A stretch of 64,000 nt of DNA from CAZEKB01 sp964512225 (GTDB lineage Bacteria > Myxococcota_A > UBA796 > UBA9615). The DNA lies in contig CAZEKB010000010.1 of NCBI GenBank assembly GCA_964512225.1, positions 1 to 64,000 of the forward strand. The letters run 5' to 3'. The notes under the pieces are model-generated. The model worked only from the letters and a program-made list of their open reading frames with translations. It was not told the origin of the DNA and did not search any database. Below, one piece after another: positions 17,887 to 26,986 of the stretch. The stretch's first letter is position 1; every line of letters begins with the position of its first letter. Position numbers and translations under genes: made by a program.

Positions 17887-17982
17887 GATCACGGCGAGGC
17901 GAAACGCGTCGTTTCGTCGAGCGGTGATCGTCCTGGCGCTCACGACCGCCCGAAACGGACCGTTTCGGCGAGCCGTGATCAC
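17887..17982. repeat. Two related palindromes between convergent genes
   Basis: Unit 1 (17887-17929) has the core CGAAACG (17900-17906), CGT, CGTTTCG (17910-17916) with imperfect outer arms GATCAC...GTGATC. Unit 2 has the core CGAAACG (17951-17957), GAC, CGTTTCG (17961-17967) followed by GTGATCAC (17975-17982). They fill the gap between the LOG gene and the oppositely oriented oxidoreductase. They could work as a bidirectional terminator or be a REP-like repeat family. I see no third copy in the window. Confidence 0.65.
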
Positions 17983-17989
17983 TCGCCCC

Positions 17990-18976
17990 TCAGGGGTCCC
18001 GCTCGACCCCCGCCGCCGCGTAGATCGCGTCGATGACCGCCATGTTCCGCACGATGTCGTCGCCCTCCGTCGGCAGCGGTGCCCCTCCGCGCACCCGGCC
18101 GACGAACGCCCGCAGCTGACGCGTGTACGTCCCCTCCCCGCCGACCTTCTCCGCCCGCGTCCCCGCCGACGTCCGCACCACCAGTCGGCGGTACCCGATC
18201 TGCGGCGCGATCGGGTTCAGGGCCCGGATCTCGCCCGCGCCGCCCACGATCTTCACGCTCGCCTTCAGGAGCGTCCGGGACCACATCGACGCCGTGAGCC
18301 GCCCCGTCGCCCCGCTCGGGAAGCGCACCTCCGCCTCCGTCCGCCGGTCGACCCCCTCCGAGCGCTGCAGCGACGTCGCCGAGACCACCTCCGGCTCCTC
18401 CCCCGACAGGTGCCGCAGCATGCTGACGGTGTACGACCCCACGTCCATCAGCGCGCCGCCCGCGAGGTCCCGTCGATACCGGATGTCGCTGAAGACCGGC
18501 AGGGGGATGCAGAAGGCCGCGTCGATGTGCCGCACCGCGCCGATCTCTCCGCCGCGGACGAGCTCGATCATCCGCTCCGCCATCGCGTGATACCGCCAGT
18601 GGAAGGCCTCCACGAGCACCCGGTCCGCCGCCTGCGCCGCCGCGACCATCTCGGCCGCCTCCGCTGCGTTCGACGCCGACGGCTTCTCGCACAGCACGTG
18701 CTTGCCCGCCGCCAGCGCCTTCAGCGTCCACGGGTGGTGCAGGCTGTTGGGCAGGGGCACGTACACGGCGTCGATGTCGGGGTCCGCGAGCAGCGCCTCG
18801 TAGGTCGCGTGCACGCGGGGGATGCCGTGCTTGCGCGCGTAGCGCCGGGCCCGACCCTCGTCCCGCGCGGCCACCGCCACCACGTCGGCGTCCGCCACGC
18901 GTCGGGCCGGTCGGACGAGGGCAGAGGGGGCGATGCGGGACGCGCCGAGGGCGCCGATGCGGAGGGCGCCGGTCAC
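17990..18976 (-). CDS. Gfo/Idh/MocA family oxidoreductase
   Basis: The 328-aa protein has an N-terminal Rossmann fold (GALGASRIA, 8-16), the EKPSA motif with conserved Lys98, and the downstream EAFHWRYHAM segment of the substrate domain. Family members oxidise or reduce sugars, inositols or related compounds with NAD(P). The substrate cannot be deduced. Its start lies 7 nt after the stop of the lipoprotein gene upstream on the same strand, so they are probably co-transcribed. It is cytosolic. Confidence 0.92.
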   Translation of the reverse strand: MTGALRIGALGASRIAPSALVRPARRVADADVVAVAARDEGRARRYARKHGIPRVHATYEALLADPDIDAVYVPLPNSLHHPWTLKALAAGKHVLCEKPSASNAAEAAEMVAAAQAADRVLVEAFHWRYHAMAERMIELVRGGEIGAVRHIDAAFCIPLPVFSDIRYRRDLAGGALMDVGSYTVSMLRHLSGEEPEVVSATSLQRSEGVDRRTEAEVRFPSGATGRLTASMWSRTLLKASVKIVGGAGEIRALNPIAPQIGYRRLVVRTSAGTRAEKVGGEGTYTRQLRAFVGRVRGGAPLPTEGDDIVRNMAVIDAIYAAAGVERDP

Positions 18977-18983
18977 CGGTCCG

Positions 18984-20447
18984 TCACTGCGACTCGAGCC
19001 AGATCTTCGCGTCGTACCAGGAGCCCAGGTCGCCGACGCCCTCGATGTCGACCTCCAGCTCCCACACCCCCGCGATCGTCTTCCCGGCGAGCGCCTCGGT
19101 GCCGTCCTTCGAGGCCGTCGGGACGAACGGCTCCGGTGCGCCCAGCGTGCCCAACCAGCGCCCCTCGACGCCGGCCTCGTCGCTCCAGGCGGGGTCGATC
19201 AGCTCGACCTCTTCGCCCTCGGGGGTGCGCAGTCGCACGGTCGTCACGTCGGGCCGGAGTACGTCGATTTCGAGGTACACGTAGGCCCGCTCGACCGATC
19301 CGCCGATGCCCGTGAAGTCGAAGTCCCGGACGTTCTCGCCCGGGCTGAAGGGGTCCCCCAGCGCGGGGAACCCGTCCGTCGCCTCGGCCGCGTGGGAGGG
19401 CAGGTCCCTCGCGACGCACGCCGTCCCGAGCGTGCCCGCCGCCTGGGACGAGACGGCCTCGGGGGACACCGCCACCGTGAGGAACCACGACCCGGTGAAG
19501 TCGTCCGCCAGCGACGTGATCTCGATGCCTGCCTCGTCCGTGTTCTCCGCGCCGAAGGCCGCCTCGTTCGTGAGCATCAGCTCGCCGTCCAGCGACCACA
19601 AGGCCATCCACGGGTCCACGTCGCCCGTCGTCGTCGACCGCGCAGCGAAGCGATAGAGCGTGTCGGCCGCGAGGTCGCCCACCAGCCAGGTCCTCGCCTG
19701 GTTCGTCCCCTCGCTGAACGTCCAGTTCGAGTCGTCGTCGTCGTCGAAGTAGCCGCAGCCGTGCGGGGCGCCGTCGAGCGCCTCGTTGCGCTGCACCTCC
19801 ACCGTGACCGGAAGGCGGGGCGCGGCGCCGTCGAGCAGGAACGTCACCGGGAGGTCGCCGGTGGGAGCCGTGGGCGGGACCAGGAAGACGCCGCGGTAGC
19901 GGTCGGTGGTCCCCGGGACGACGCCCCACCACGGGTCCTCCCGGCGCTCTTCGCCGAAGGGGAGGAGCCCCTCGATGCCCAGCTCGATCGTCGTGGCGGC
20001 GGCGAAGTCGGCGTCCGGGGTCGTGAGGACGAGATCCAGCAGCTTGCCGCGGCGCACCGAGCCCGTGCTCGCCGTGAGGTCGTAGTCGCGGCCGACGACC
20101 ACCGTGACGGGGCCGGACTGCACGCCCCCGACCACCGCGTAGAGCGTCGTGCGCCCGGGCCCGATGGCCGTGACGGTGCTCGCGTCCACCGAAGCGACCG
20201 TGGGGTCCACGGACGTCCACGACGCGCTCGTGATCGAGACGGGCTCGAGCAGGTCCTGGTAGTAGGCGTCGAGCCCGAGCGGCGCCTGCGCGCCCTCGGC
20301 GAGGGTGATGGTCGCCACGGACGGCACGAGCCGCTCGATGGGGCGGTCCTGCGTCCACGGGACGGGGGTCTGGTCCGGGACGACGTCCCCGCAGCCGACG
20401 GCCAGGGGGAAGGCGAGGGCGAGGGCGACGAAGCTTCCTCGAAGCAT
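18984..20447 (-). CDS. Lipoprotein with Big2-like and proprotein-convertase P-like domains
   Basis: The 487-aa protein has a signal peptide with lipobox ending AVGC (Cys19). Residues about 40-120 resemble a bacterial Ig-like (Big2) domain (VASVDASTVTAIGPGRTTLYAVV). The C-terminal about 130 residues resemble a P domain (FTGIGGSVERAYV, then GVWELEVDIEG). A segment near 260 (WTFSEGTNQARTW) resembles repeats of other exported myxobacterial proteins. No protease domain is present. It is probably a surface or periplasmic protein and the first gene of a two-gene unit with the oxidoreductase. Confidence 0.85.
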   Translation of the reverse strand: MLRGSFVALALAFPLAVGCGDVVPDQTPVPWTQDRPIERLVPSVATITLAEGAQAPLGLDAYYQDLLEPVSITSASWTSVDPTVASVDASTVTAIGPGRTTLYAVVGGVQSGPVTVVVGRDYDLTASTGSVRRGKLLDLVLTTPDADFAAATTIELGIEGLLPFGEERREDPWWGVVPGTTDRYRGVFLVPPTAPTGDLPVTFLLDGAAPRLPVTVEVQRNEALDGAPHGCGYFDDDDDSNWTFSEGTNQARTWLVGDLAADTLYRFAARSTTTGDVDPWMALWSLDGELMLTNEAAFGAENTDEAGIEITSLADDFTGSWFLTVAVSPEAVSSQAAGTLGTACVARDLPSHAAEATDGFPALGDPFSPGENVRDFDFTGIGGSVERAYVYLEIDVLRPDVTTVRLRTPEGEEVELIDPAWSDEAGVEGRWLGTLGAPEPFVPTASKDGTEALAGKTIAGVWELEVDIEGVGDLGSWYDAKIWLESQ

Positions 20448-20528
20448 GGGCGCAGTATAGGGCGCCGCGCGACCGCCACGGCGGCCCTCGAACCGGGCGC
20501 GGCACGACCCGGTTCAGGAAGGTCGGGC

Positions 20529-20557
20529 TTGCCGGCGGCGCCGGGATCCCCTATATC
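20529..20557 (+). promoter_or_regulatory. Candidate housekeeping promoter
   Basis: TTGCCG (20529-20534) and TATATC (20552-20557) are 17 nt apart in the gap between divergent genes, 82 nt upstream of the TTG start at 20639. A 7-bp inverted repeat (20568-20574/20586-20592) lies in the leader. Confidence 0.4.
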
Positions 20558-20638
20558 AGGGCCCGCTGGAGCGCCCTTGGAGGGAGCGCTCCCCCCCAGA
20601 CGAAGACCATCGAGCCTGTTCAGGGAGGCACTCGTCCA

Positions 20639-22027
20639 TTGATCCGTCGTGACGCCGACATCCTTCAGCTCGATCTGCGCACCCCCGAGGCGCTCTCGGA
20701 CCTGAGCCTGACCGACCTCGAGGCCGTGCGCCTCATCCTGCGCGGCGGCTCCCCCATCGACTGGCACCGGCTGAACTACTCGACGCTCTCCGAGGTGGAC
20801 GACCTCCTCCGCGCGAACCTCATCGACCCCGAGCACCCCCGGGACCGCGCCCGCCTCGAGTACCTGCACCGCGAGGCGCTGCGCTACCTCCGCCGGAACT
20901 TCGCCTTCCGGTTCCCGCCCGAGGTCGAGTTCCCCGAGGACGTGCGCCACCTCCTCCTGTACGCGTCCGAGACGGGGCGCCTCAACCGGGTGCAGGTCCT
21001 GTCGTGCGTCGTCCTGAAGACGATGCACACGATCAACCACCTCGAGGCTCGCGAGCTCCTGCTGGAGACGGCCGTGAGCGAGGCCGAGCTGATCCAGGTG
21101 GTGGAGGACGAGCTGCTCGCCCGCGCCCGCGCCGTGATCGCCGAGGGCCTGCCCGTCGTGCACTTCTACGGGTCGCGCAAGGGCCGCGACTCGATGGTGA
21201 GCAAGCTCCTCAGCAAGAAGGCCTCGCGCGCGAGCGACATCCTCGATCGGCTGCGCTTCCGCATCATCACCGAGACCCGCAAGGACGTGATCCCGGTGCT
21301 CGCCCACCTGCTGCGGCACGTGCTGCCGTGGAACCAGGTGACGGCGGCCCAGTCCACCAACAACCTCGTGGACTTCATGCGCTTCCTGCGCGAGGAGCGG
21401 GCGCTGCGCAACCTCGAGCCGATGCTCCAGGTGGAGGTGCAGGACGGGGAGACGTCCGGGCCGGTCCGCAACGAGTTCAGCGGCGGCACGTACCGGATGA
21501 TCAACTTCATCATCGACGTGCCCGTCCGGCTCGACCACCTGCTCAGCCGCGCGGGCGACCCCTGGATGCTCCAGAAGGGGTCGATCGTGTACGTGGCGTG
21601 CGAGTTCCAGGTCGTGGACCAGGAGACGGCGTACCTCAACGAACAGGGCGACAACAGCCACGCGAGGTACAAGCTCCGCCAGCGCGAGAAGGTCGCCCAG
21701 CGGCTCATGTGGGGGCTGCTGCGCGAGCGGAACAACGGCAAGAAGCCCGCGCGGGCGCGCAAGGGGGTGCGCGTCGGCCGCAAGCCGCGCACGGTGAGCC
21801 CGCTGAGCGAAGAGAGCACGATCAAGCGCCCGCGCCGGGCGTCCCGCCAGGCGCGTCCGCCGCGCCCCGGCCTGCCGCTGGAGATCGGGCAGGACACGGT
21901 GCCCCCGGTGCCGCTGCCGATCCGGCCCGCGTCCGCCGAAGAGGACTCCCTGCTCGAGCCCCTGCGGCTCGAAGCGGAGGACTCGCTCTTCTTCGACCGC
22001 GCCGACGTCTCCAGCGAGACGTCCTAG
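20639..22027 (+). CDS. Conserved protein with RelA/SpoT-like segment
   Basis: The 462-aa soluble protein starts at TTG with GGGAGG (20623-20628) upstream. The central region (about 175-235) reads FYGSRKGRDSMVSKL...ILDRLRFRIIT, which resembles the R-x-K...S...K...D-x-x-x-x-R-I pattern of RelA/SpoT-type (p)ppGpp synthetase folds. I recall a Myxococcota-enriched family (TIGR04552) of this kind, but the number is from memory. The last 100 residues are basic and probably disordered. Without an HD domain or ACT/TGS domains it is not a canonical Rel enzyme. It may be a specialised nucleotidyltransferase or an inactive relative. Confidence 0.8.
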   Translation: MIRRDADILQLDLRTPEALSDLSLTDLEAVRLILRGGSPIDWHRLNYSTLSEVDDLLRANLIDPEHPRDRARLEYLHREALRYLRRNFAFRFPPEVEFPEDVRHLLLYASETGRLNRVQVLSCVVLKTMHTINHLEARELLLETAVSEAELIQVVEDELLARARAVIAEGLPVVHFYGSRKGRDSMVSKLLSKKASRASDILDRLRFRIITETRKDVIPVLAHLLRHVLPWNQVTAAQSTNNLVDFMRFLREERALRNLEPMLQVEVQDGETSGPVRNEFSGGTYRMINFIIDVPVRLDHLLSRAGDPWMLQKGSIVYVACEFQVVDQETAYLNEQGDNSHARYKLRQREKVAQRLMWGLLRERNNGKKPARARKGVRVGRKPRTVSPLSEESTIKRPRRASRQARPPRPGLPLEIGQDTVPPVPLPIRPASAEEDSLLEPLRLEAEDSLFFDRADVSSETS

Positions 22028-22042
22028 CCCAGGCCCACCCGG

Positions 22043-23539
22043 TCAGGGCAGGAACACCCAGAGCGCCTCGTTCACGTCGCGGTCGGGCCGCCGCCCCTTC
22101 CCCCGGGCCCAGAATGCGATGCGCTCCCCGTCCTGGGGCTGCTGCGCCGTGTCGTAGTGGACCACCACCAGCCGCTCGCCCCGGGCGAGGACCGTGTCGT
22201 GGATCAGGTCGAAGCGCTCCGGGTCGAACGTCGCGAACGTATAGAGCCAGCGGTCGCCCATGCGCACCGGCTGACCGAAGTAGGGGTCCGCGGGCACCTG
22301 CGTCGGCACCTCGGGGTCGTCGAAGTACACCCGCGTCCCCCGATCGATGAACGAGTAGGCCGCATCGAGGACGTCCTTGTCGTCGTCGCCGTGCACGGGG
22401 AACTGCACGAGCAGGAGCGAGTCGCCCGGCCCCCACGCGTCCACCGCCTTCCGGACGAGCTCGTGGGTGTGCGGAGCGCCCGCCATCGCCGCCCGGGCCG
22501 CGCCGACGTCCCCGGCCAGCGACGCGAGGTGACCCGCCAGCGCCACCGCCACCACGAGCCGCGCCGCCCCCCAGCGCTCCGCCGCGAACCCGACCAGCAT
22601 CGCCGACGCGGGCAGGACCACCAGGTAGTACGGCAGCTGGTGGTCCGCCGCCGCCCCCGTCGCCACGAGCGCGCCGATCGCGCCCAGGCCCACCACGACG
22701 TGACAGGCCGCCGCCCGCCCCAGCGGCGATCCCCGGCCCGCGAACGCGCCGCCCGCGGCGGCGATCGCCAGCATCCACGTCGCCGCCGCCGAGCCGTACC
22801 TGCCGGGCAGCAGGCTCACCAACGCGCGCGCCGCCCCCGCCGCCCCCGGCGGATCGTTGATCGGCGGGGACTCCGTCGACGCCACGACCCCCACCAGCAG
22901 CGGCAGGCAGATCGCCGCCGCCGCGGCCGCCCACCCCAGGAACACCCGGAGACGACCGCGGTCCGCGACGAGCATCGCCGCCGCCTGGGCGACCGGGAGG
23001 GTCACCCCCAGCGCGTGGGTCCACACCACCGCCGCCGTCGCCGCCGCCAGCGCCGCCCCGGAGCCCCGCGACGGCCCCGCCCGCCACCGCGCGAACGCCC
23101 ACCACTGCAGCCCCGCGACCCCGACGAGCATCGGGTAGTTGTTGACCTCCAAGCCGTAGGCGTTGCGGTACGGGGACACGGCCAGCACGGCGGCCGCCGC
23201 CACCGCCGCGGTCGGATGCTCCCGCAGGGCCCGCCCCGCCGTCGCCACGACGCTCACCGACCACGCCCCCGACACCGCGAGCCACATGCCGCCCGGCACC
23301 GCCGCCGCCATCATCGCGGCGAAGAGCATCGAGTAGCCGGGCGGGTGGGCGCCCACGAACGTCGTCAGCGCCGCGACCGGCCCCTCCAGCTCCACGATGC
23401 GGACGTACTCGCGGTAGTAGGCGGCGTAGGCGAACGTGATCTGGTTCCAGCGGAACGGCACCCGCGTCGCCTGGAGGATCGCCGCGGCCAGCAGCAGCCC
23501 GAGCGGCGCCCAGCGCCCGGCGCGCTCCCCCGGCGTCAC
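22043..23539 (-). CDS. Multi-pass membrane protein, GT-C glycosyltransferase-like
   Basis: The 498-aa protein has about ten hydrophobic helices and a large first external loop that starts FRWNQITFAYAAYYREYVR. This is the pattern of GT-C (PMT/ArnT-like) transferases that use polyprenyl-phosphate sugars at the inner membrane. The C-terminal 150 residues are soluble and probably periplasmic. The start is GTG overlapping the upstream stop (GTGA), as between the next two genes upstream, so the three genes 26936 to 22043 form a coupled operon. The donor and acceptor are unknown. Confidence 0.8.
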   Translation of the reverse strand: MTPGERAGRWAPLGLLLAAAILQATRVPFRWNQITFAYAAYYREYVRIVELEGPVAALTTFVGAHPPGYSMLFAAMMAAAVPGGMWLAVSGAWSVSVVATAGRALREHPTAAVAAAAVLAVSPYRNAYGLEVNNYPMLVGVAGLQWWAFARWRAGPSRGSGAALAAATAAVVWTHALGVTLPVAQAAAMLVADRGRLRVFLGWAAAAAAICLPLLVGVVASTESPPINDPPGAAGAARALVSLLPGRYGSAAATWMLAIAAAGGAFAGRGSPLGRAAACHVVVGLGAIGALVATGAAADHQLPYYLVVLPASAMLVGFAAERWGAARLVVAVALAGHLASLAGDVGAARAAMAGAPHTHELVRKAVDAWGPGDSLLLVQFPVHGDDDKDVLDAAYSFIDRGTRVYFDDPEVPTQVPADPYFGQPVRMGDRWLYTFATFDPERFDLIHDTVLARGERLVVVHYDTAQQPQDGERIAFWARGKGRRPDRDVNEALWVFLP

Positions 23540-25128
23540 TCGGTGTCACCGCGGGCGCAGGGGTACATCGCCAGCTCCACGTCCCAGCCCCCGTCGCTGC
23601 GCACGACGGTCGTGGGCGGCGCGGGCGCGCGGCCGCACGCGGCCCGGTAGGCGGCCGGGTCCACGAGGCCCTCGGTGAGGAGGAGGGCGGGCGCTCGGTC
23701 GGTCCACCCCTCCTCCGCGCTCCAGCCCTCGCCCGCCCCGATCCACGCTTCGAGCTCGGCGCGTCGGGCGCGGATGCGGAGGTGCTCGCCCAGGTCGTGG
23801 GTCGTCTGGTGGGCGCAGGGGGGGACGGGCCACCGCAGCGCGCCGACACGGATCGGCGCGTCGCGGCCTCCCGCCGACTCGATGGCGAGCAGCAACCCGA
23901 TCCAGGGCACGCCCGTGGGATCCGGGGCCTGGATCCACTGCTGCGTGCAGCGCTCGTCGAGGTCGCGGAGCCCCACGGCGGTCGCCCCCAGGGGCACCCC
24001 CGGCGGGAGCGATACGAACGTCGTGAGGCCCCACACCGCCGCCGCCAGCAGGCCCGCGCCCCGCCGCAGCCAGGGGCGCCAGCGCGACGCGATCAGCGCC
24101 CCGCCGACCGCCGCGAACGGCAGCAGCGGGACGAGCAGCCGGGCGTACTTCTTGGGGATGAGGACGAGCGCCGCGACCCCGAGCACCACGACGGCCGCCG
24201 TGAACCCGACGCCCTCGGGGCGGCCCCGCCCGCGCTCCCGGTGGGCGATCGCGACGCAAACGAGGACGAGCAGCGGCGCCCACGCCTCCTGGACCAGCAC
24301 CAGCGGGTAGTACACCAGCTGGTGCAGCAGGCCCACGGCGTCGGGGTTGGCCTCCGCGGACCGCAGCAGGTAGCCCCCCTCTCGACCGATCCGGTCCACG
24401 TACCACGGCCCCGCCACCGCCAGCGCCGCGGCCGCCGCGAGGGCGGGCCCCCACCCGCGCCGAGGCCCCGGCAGGATCCACACGCCGACGGCCAGCGGGA
24501 CGAGCGCGAGCACCGCCGTCTGCTTGATCAGCAGCGCCGCACCGGCGGCCACCCCCGCGGCGATCCACAGGGCTCGGGCCCGCCGCGGCGCGGCCTGGTC
24601 CTCCATCACCCGGGCCCAGCAGATCGCGGCCCCGGCCCCCGCGACGCCCGCCGCGAGCCCGTTCTCGAGCATCACGTGGCGCTGCAGGGCGCTCCACAGG
24701 GGCGAGCACAGCAGCAGGACCGTCGCCGCCACGGTCGTCGAGCCCACCGCGCCCCCGCCGCGCAGGGCGAGGGCGGCCGCCATGGCGGCCGTGGCGGCGG
24801 CGGTCAGCCACGCCCAGAGCACGAGCGCGACCTTCGCGGGGCCGTCGCCGTCGAGGTCCGTCACGCCCGCCCGCGCCGACGCCGCCCCGACCACCGCCGG
24901 GTACAGGGCCGGGTACTCGCCGAAGTCCTCGACGTACGCCGACCGCAGGGCCTGGAACACCCCCGCCTGGTGCGTCTGCCCCCAGAACAGCTCGACGGCT
25001 CCGACGTTGCCGAGCTCGTCGCCGTCGACGATGCGGTCGTCGGTCCCCAGCCATACGAACTGGGCGGCCGTCCAGGCCAGGATCAGCCCCACCACGGCCG
25101 CGACGCGCACCGCCGCCCGCGTCCTCAC
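23536..25128 (-). CDS. GT-C/PMT-type membrane glycosyltransferase
   Basis: The 530-aa multi-pass protein begins with a membrane helix followed by DDRIVDGDELGNVG. An acidic pair after helix 1 is where GT-C enzymes place the catalytic Asp/Glu. A second helical block has LLIKQTAVLALVPLAVGVW, typical of ArnT/PMT-like transferases. GTG 25128 overlaps the stop of the preceding secreted-protein gene (GTGA). The long open frame running further upstream is antisense read-through and not coding. It probably glycosylates a lipid or protein on the periplasmic face, possibly the secreted protein encoded just upstream. Confidence 0.82.
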   Translation of the reverse strand: MRTRAAVRVAAVVGLILAWTAAQFVWLGTDDRIVDGDELGNVGAVELFWGQTHQAGVFQALRSAYVEDFGEYPALYPAVVGAASARAGVTDLDGDGPAKVALVLWAWLTAAATAAMAAALALRGGGAVGSTTVAATVLLLCSPLWSALQRHVMLENGLAAGVAGAGAAICWARVMEDQAAPRRARALWIAAGVAAGAALLIKQTAVLALVPLAVGVWILPGPRRGWGPALAAAAALAVAGPWYVDRIGREGGYLLRSAEANPDAVGLLHQLVYYPLVLVQEAWAPLLVLVCVAIAHRERGRGRPEGVGFTAAVVVLGVAALVLIPKKYARLLVPLLPFAAVGGALIASRWRPWLRRGAGLLAAAVWGLTTFVSLPPGVPLGATAVGLRDLDERCTQQWIQAPDPTGVPWIGLLLAIESAGGRDAPIRVGALRWPVPPCAHQTTHDLGEHLRIRARRAELEAWIGAGEGWSAEEGWTDRAPALLLTEGLVDPAAYRAACGRAPAPPTTVVRSDGGWDVELAMYPCARGDTE

Positions 25129-26936
25129 CGCGCGACCGTCACCGTCCCGCGCCACAGGGGCACGGCGCGCTCGTAGCTGACCAGGTCGACGGTGTAGGTC
25201 GCGGCGTCGTCCCCCGCGCCCCGCCGCACGATCACGAGGCCCAGGCCGAGGCTGCCGGCGAGATCGGTGATCGCCCCCCCGGCGTCGAACGTGAGCGCGT
25301 ACCGCTGGGCCTCCTGCAGGACGCGGCTGTCGTACATGTCCCGGAGCGGCTGGGTGCCGATCCCGACCACGAACGCGGTCTCTTCCCCGGGGCCCAGCGC
25401 CACGTTGCCCACCACCAGGTTGCGCGCGCCCCGGTCGTCCAGCAGCCGGAACTCCAGCATCGCGGGGTCGTTCGCCGGGCTCCCGTCGGGTCGGATCGTC
25501 TCGCGGACCTCGGCGCGGGTCAGCCCGGCGAGCCACGAGTAGTCGAACGTGTAGAGGCGCGCGGCGCCCGAGGGGACGACCCGGTCGGGCAGGCGGGTCA
25601 GGTAGCGCCCGTCGACCTCGAAGGCGGAGATGCCCAGCGTCCCCCGGGTGTCGCTGAACCGAGGCGCGGCGATCCGGCGCCACCGGACCCCCGGCCCGGC
25701 GGGCTCGTCGCGCCCCTGGACCAGGCGCTCGACCGTCCCGTCCTCGAGCTGCCAGAGGTAGCTGCTGCCGTCCCGAAACGCGTACGCGACGCCCGCCTGG
25801 GGCTGGTGCCGCACGTAGACGATCCCCTCGTCGGGCCCCTTGCCGGACTTGGCGACGGTCTCCGCGGGGAACTCCGTCCACGGGATCGGGCCGTCGTCCA
25901 CGGCGATGTCCACGGTCCCCCGCAGGCGCTGGGCGGAGCCGATGAACGGCGCCAGGTTCTCGAGGCCGCAGCCCCCGGGGAAGGCCTTCGGGGCCACCTC
26001 CTCGTAGGAGTACGTCCCGTCGGGGCGCCGGTGCGAGCCCACGACGCGCAGCCCCGTCCCCAGGTCGCCCAGCTCGACCTCGATGTCGGCCATCAGCCGG
26101 GCATAGAAGTCGAGGTCGAGGCTGATGTGGTTGCCCCAGAGCTTGCCCTCGGACCGGGAGACGAGCGCGAGCTCGTAGTTGCCGGGCTCGCGGCAGTTGT
26201 TGGTGACGTGGAAGAGGCGGTCGCCCACCCCGATGTCGCCGAGCTCGCGGACCTTCTTGGTGATGCGGTTGAACTCTGCGAAGTAGCCGTGGACGTTGCG
26301 GATGCAGGCGAAGCGGTCCGAGTCGAAGGGCAGGCCCGCGACGGACTCGGGGACGGGCTCCGCGCCGACCCACGCCGACTCGGGGCCGGGCAGGCGCTCG
26401 CGATCGCACACGGCGTCGGGGGCGTCGCAGTCGCGCAGGACGATGTCCTGGAACATCCACTTGCGGAAGTCGACCCCGCGGATCGCGACGTACCGGGGCT
26501 CGCCGCCGTCCGCGTGCAGGTAGATGTCGCCCACGGCCGGGCTGGGCTCGTCGGGGACCCGACCGGGCACGAAGCTGAGGTGGGTGAGGTGGCTGAACGG
26601 CGCGCCCGCGGCCGCGCGAACCCGGGAGGAGACCGCGTTCGTCAGCGGCTGGGTGTGGGGCGCGGGCAGGCAGCCGGAGATGTCCGGGAAGGCCCCCTCC
26701 ACGACGTCGAAGAGGGCGTCGGTGGACTCGTACCCGTCGCGCGCGGTCGAGCGCACCTCGGCGCGCATCTTGGCGGCCAGGGCGGTGCTCTCTCGGGGGG
26801 CGGGGGGGAGGTCGCAGCGGGGCTCGCTCGCGGGCGCAGGCGCCTTCTTCGCGGGCGCGGACGCCGCCTGGACCATCGGCGAGGGCGTCCCCAGGAGCGC
26901 GACCACCGCCGCCGACGAAAGGAGCACACGCCGCAC
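25125..26936 (-). CDS. Secreted protein of unknown function (603 aa)
   Basis: An N-terminal signal peptide (hydrophobic 5-20, cleavage near AQA-A at about 24) is followed by an Ala/Pro/Lys-rich linker. The mature protein has several isolated Cys residues that could form disulphides (CDLPPAP, CDAPDAVC, CIRN, NNCREPG, GGCG). I recognise no domain; repeated beta-rich blocks suggest a periplasmic or surface protein. It is the first gene of a coupled operon with two GT-C membrane proteins, so it could be their substrate or partner. Strand and start are well supported by the signal peptide. Confidence 0.75.
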   Translation of the reverse strand: MRRVLLSSAAVVALLGTPSPMVQAASAPAKKAPAPASEPRCDLPPAPRESTALAAKMRAEVRSTARDGYESTDALFDVVEGAFPDISGCLPAPHTQPLTNAVSSRVRAAAGAPFSHLTHLSFVPGRVPDEPSPAVGDIYLHADGGEPRYVAIRGVDFRKWMFQDIVLRDCDAPDAVCDRERLPGPESAWVGAEPVPESVAGLPFDSDRFACIRNVHGYFAEFNRITKKVRELGDIGVGDRLFHVTNNCREPGNYELALVSRSEGKLWGNHISLDLDFYARLMADIEVELGDLGTGLRVVGSHRRPDGTYSYEEVAPKAFPGGCGLENLAPFIGSAQRLRGTVDIAVDDGPIPWTEFPAETVAKSGKGPDEGIVYVRHQPQAGVAYAFRDGSSYLWQLEDGTVERLVQGRDEPAGPGVRWRRIAAPRFSDTRGTLGISAFEVDGRYLTRLPDRVVPSGAARLYTFDYSWLAGLTRAEVRETIRPDGSPANDPAMLEFRLLDDRGARNLVVGNVALGPGEETAFVVGIGTQPLRDMYDSRVLQEAQRYALTFDAGGAITDLAGSLGLGLVIVRRGAGDDAATYTVDLVSYERAVPLWRGTVTVAR

Positions 26937-26986
26937 GCCCCGATCCTACCCCCGCGCCGCGGGCGCGTCCGGCGGGGCCGCGCGCC

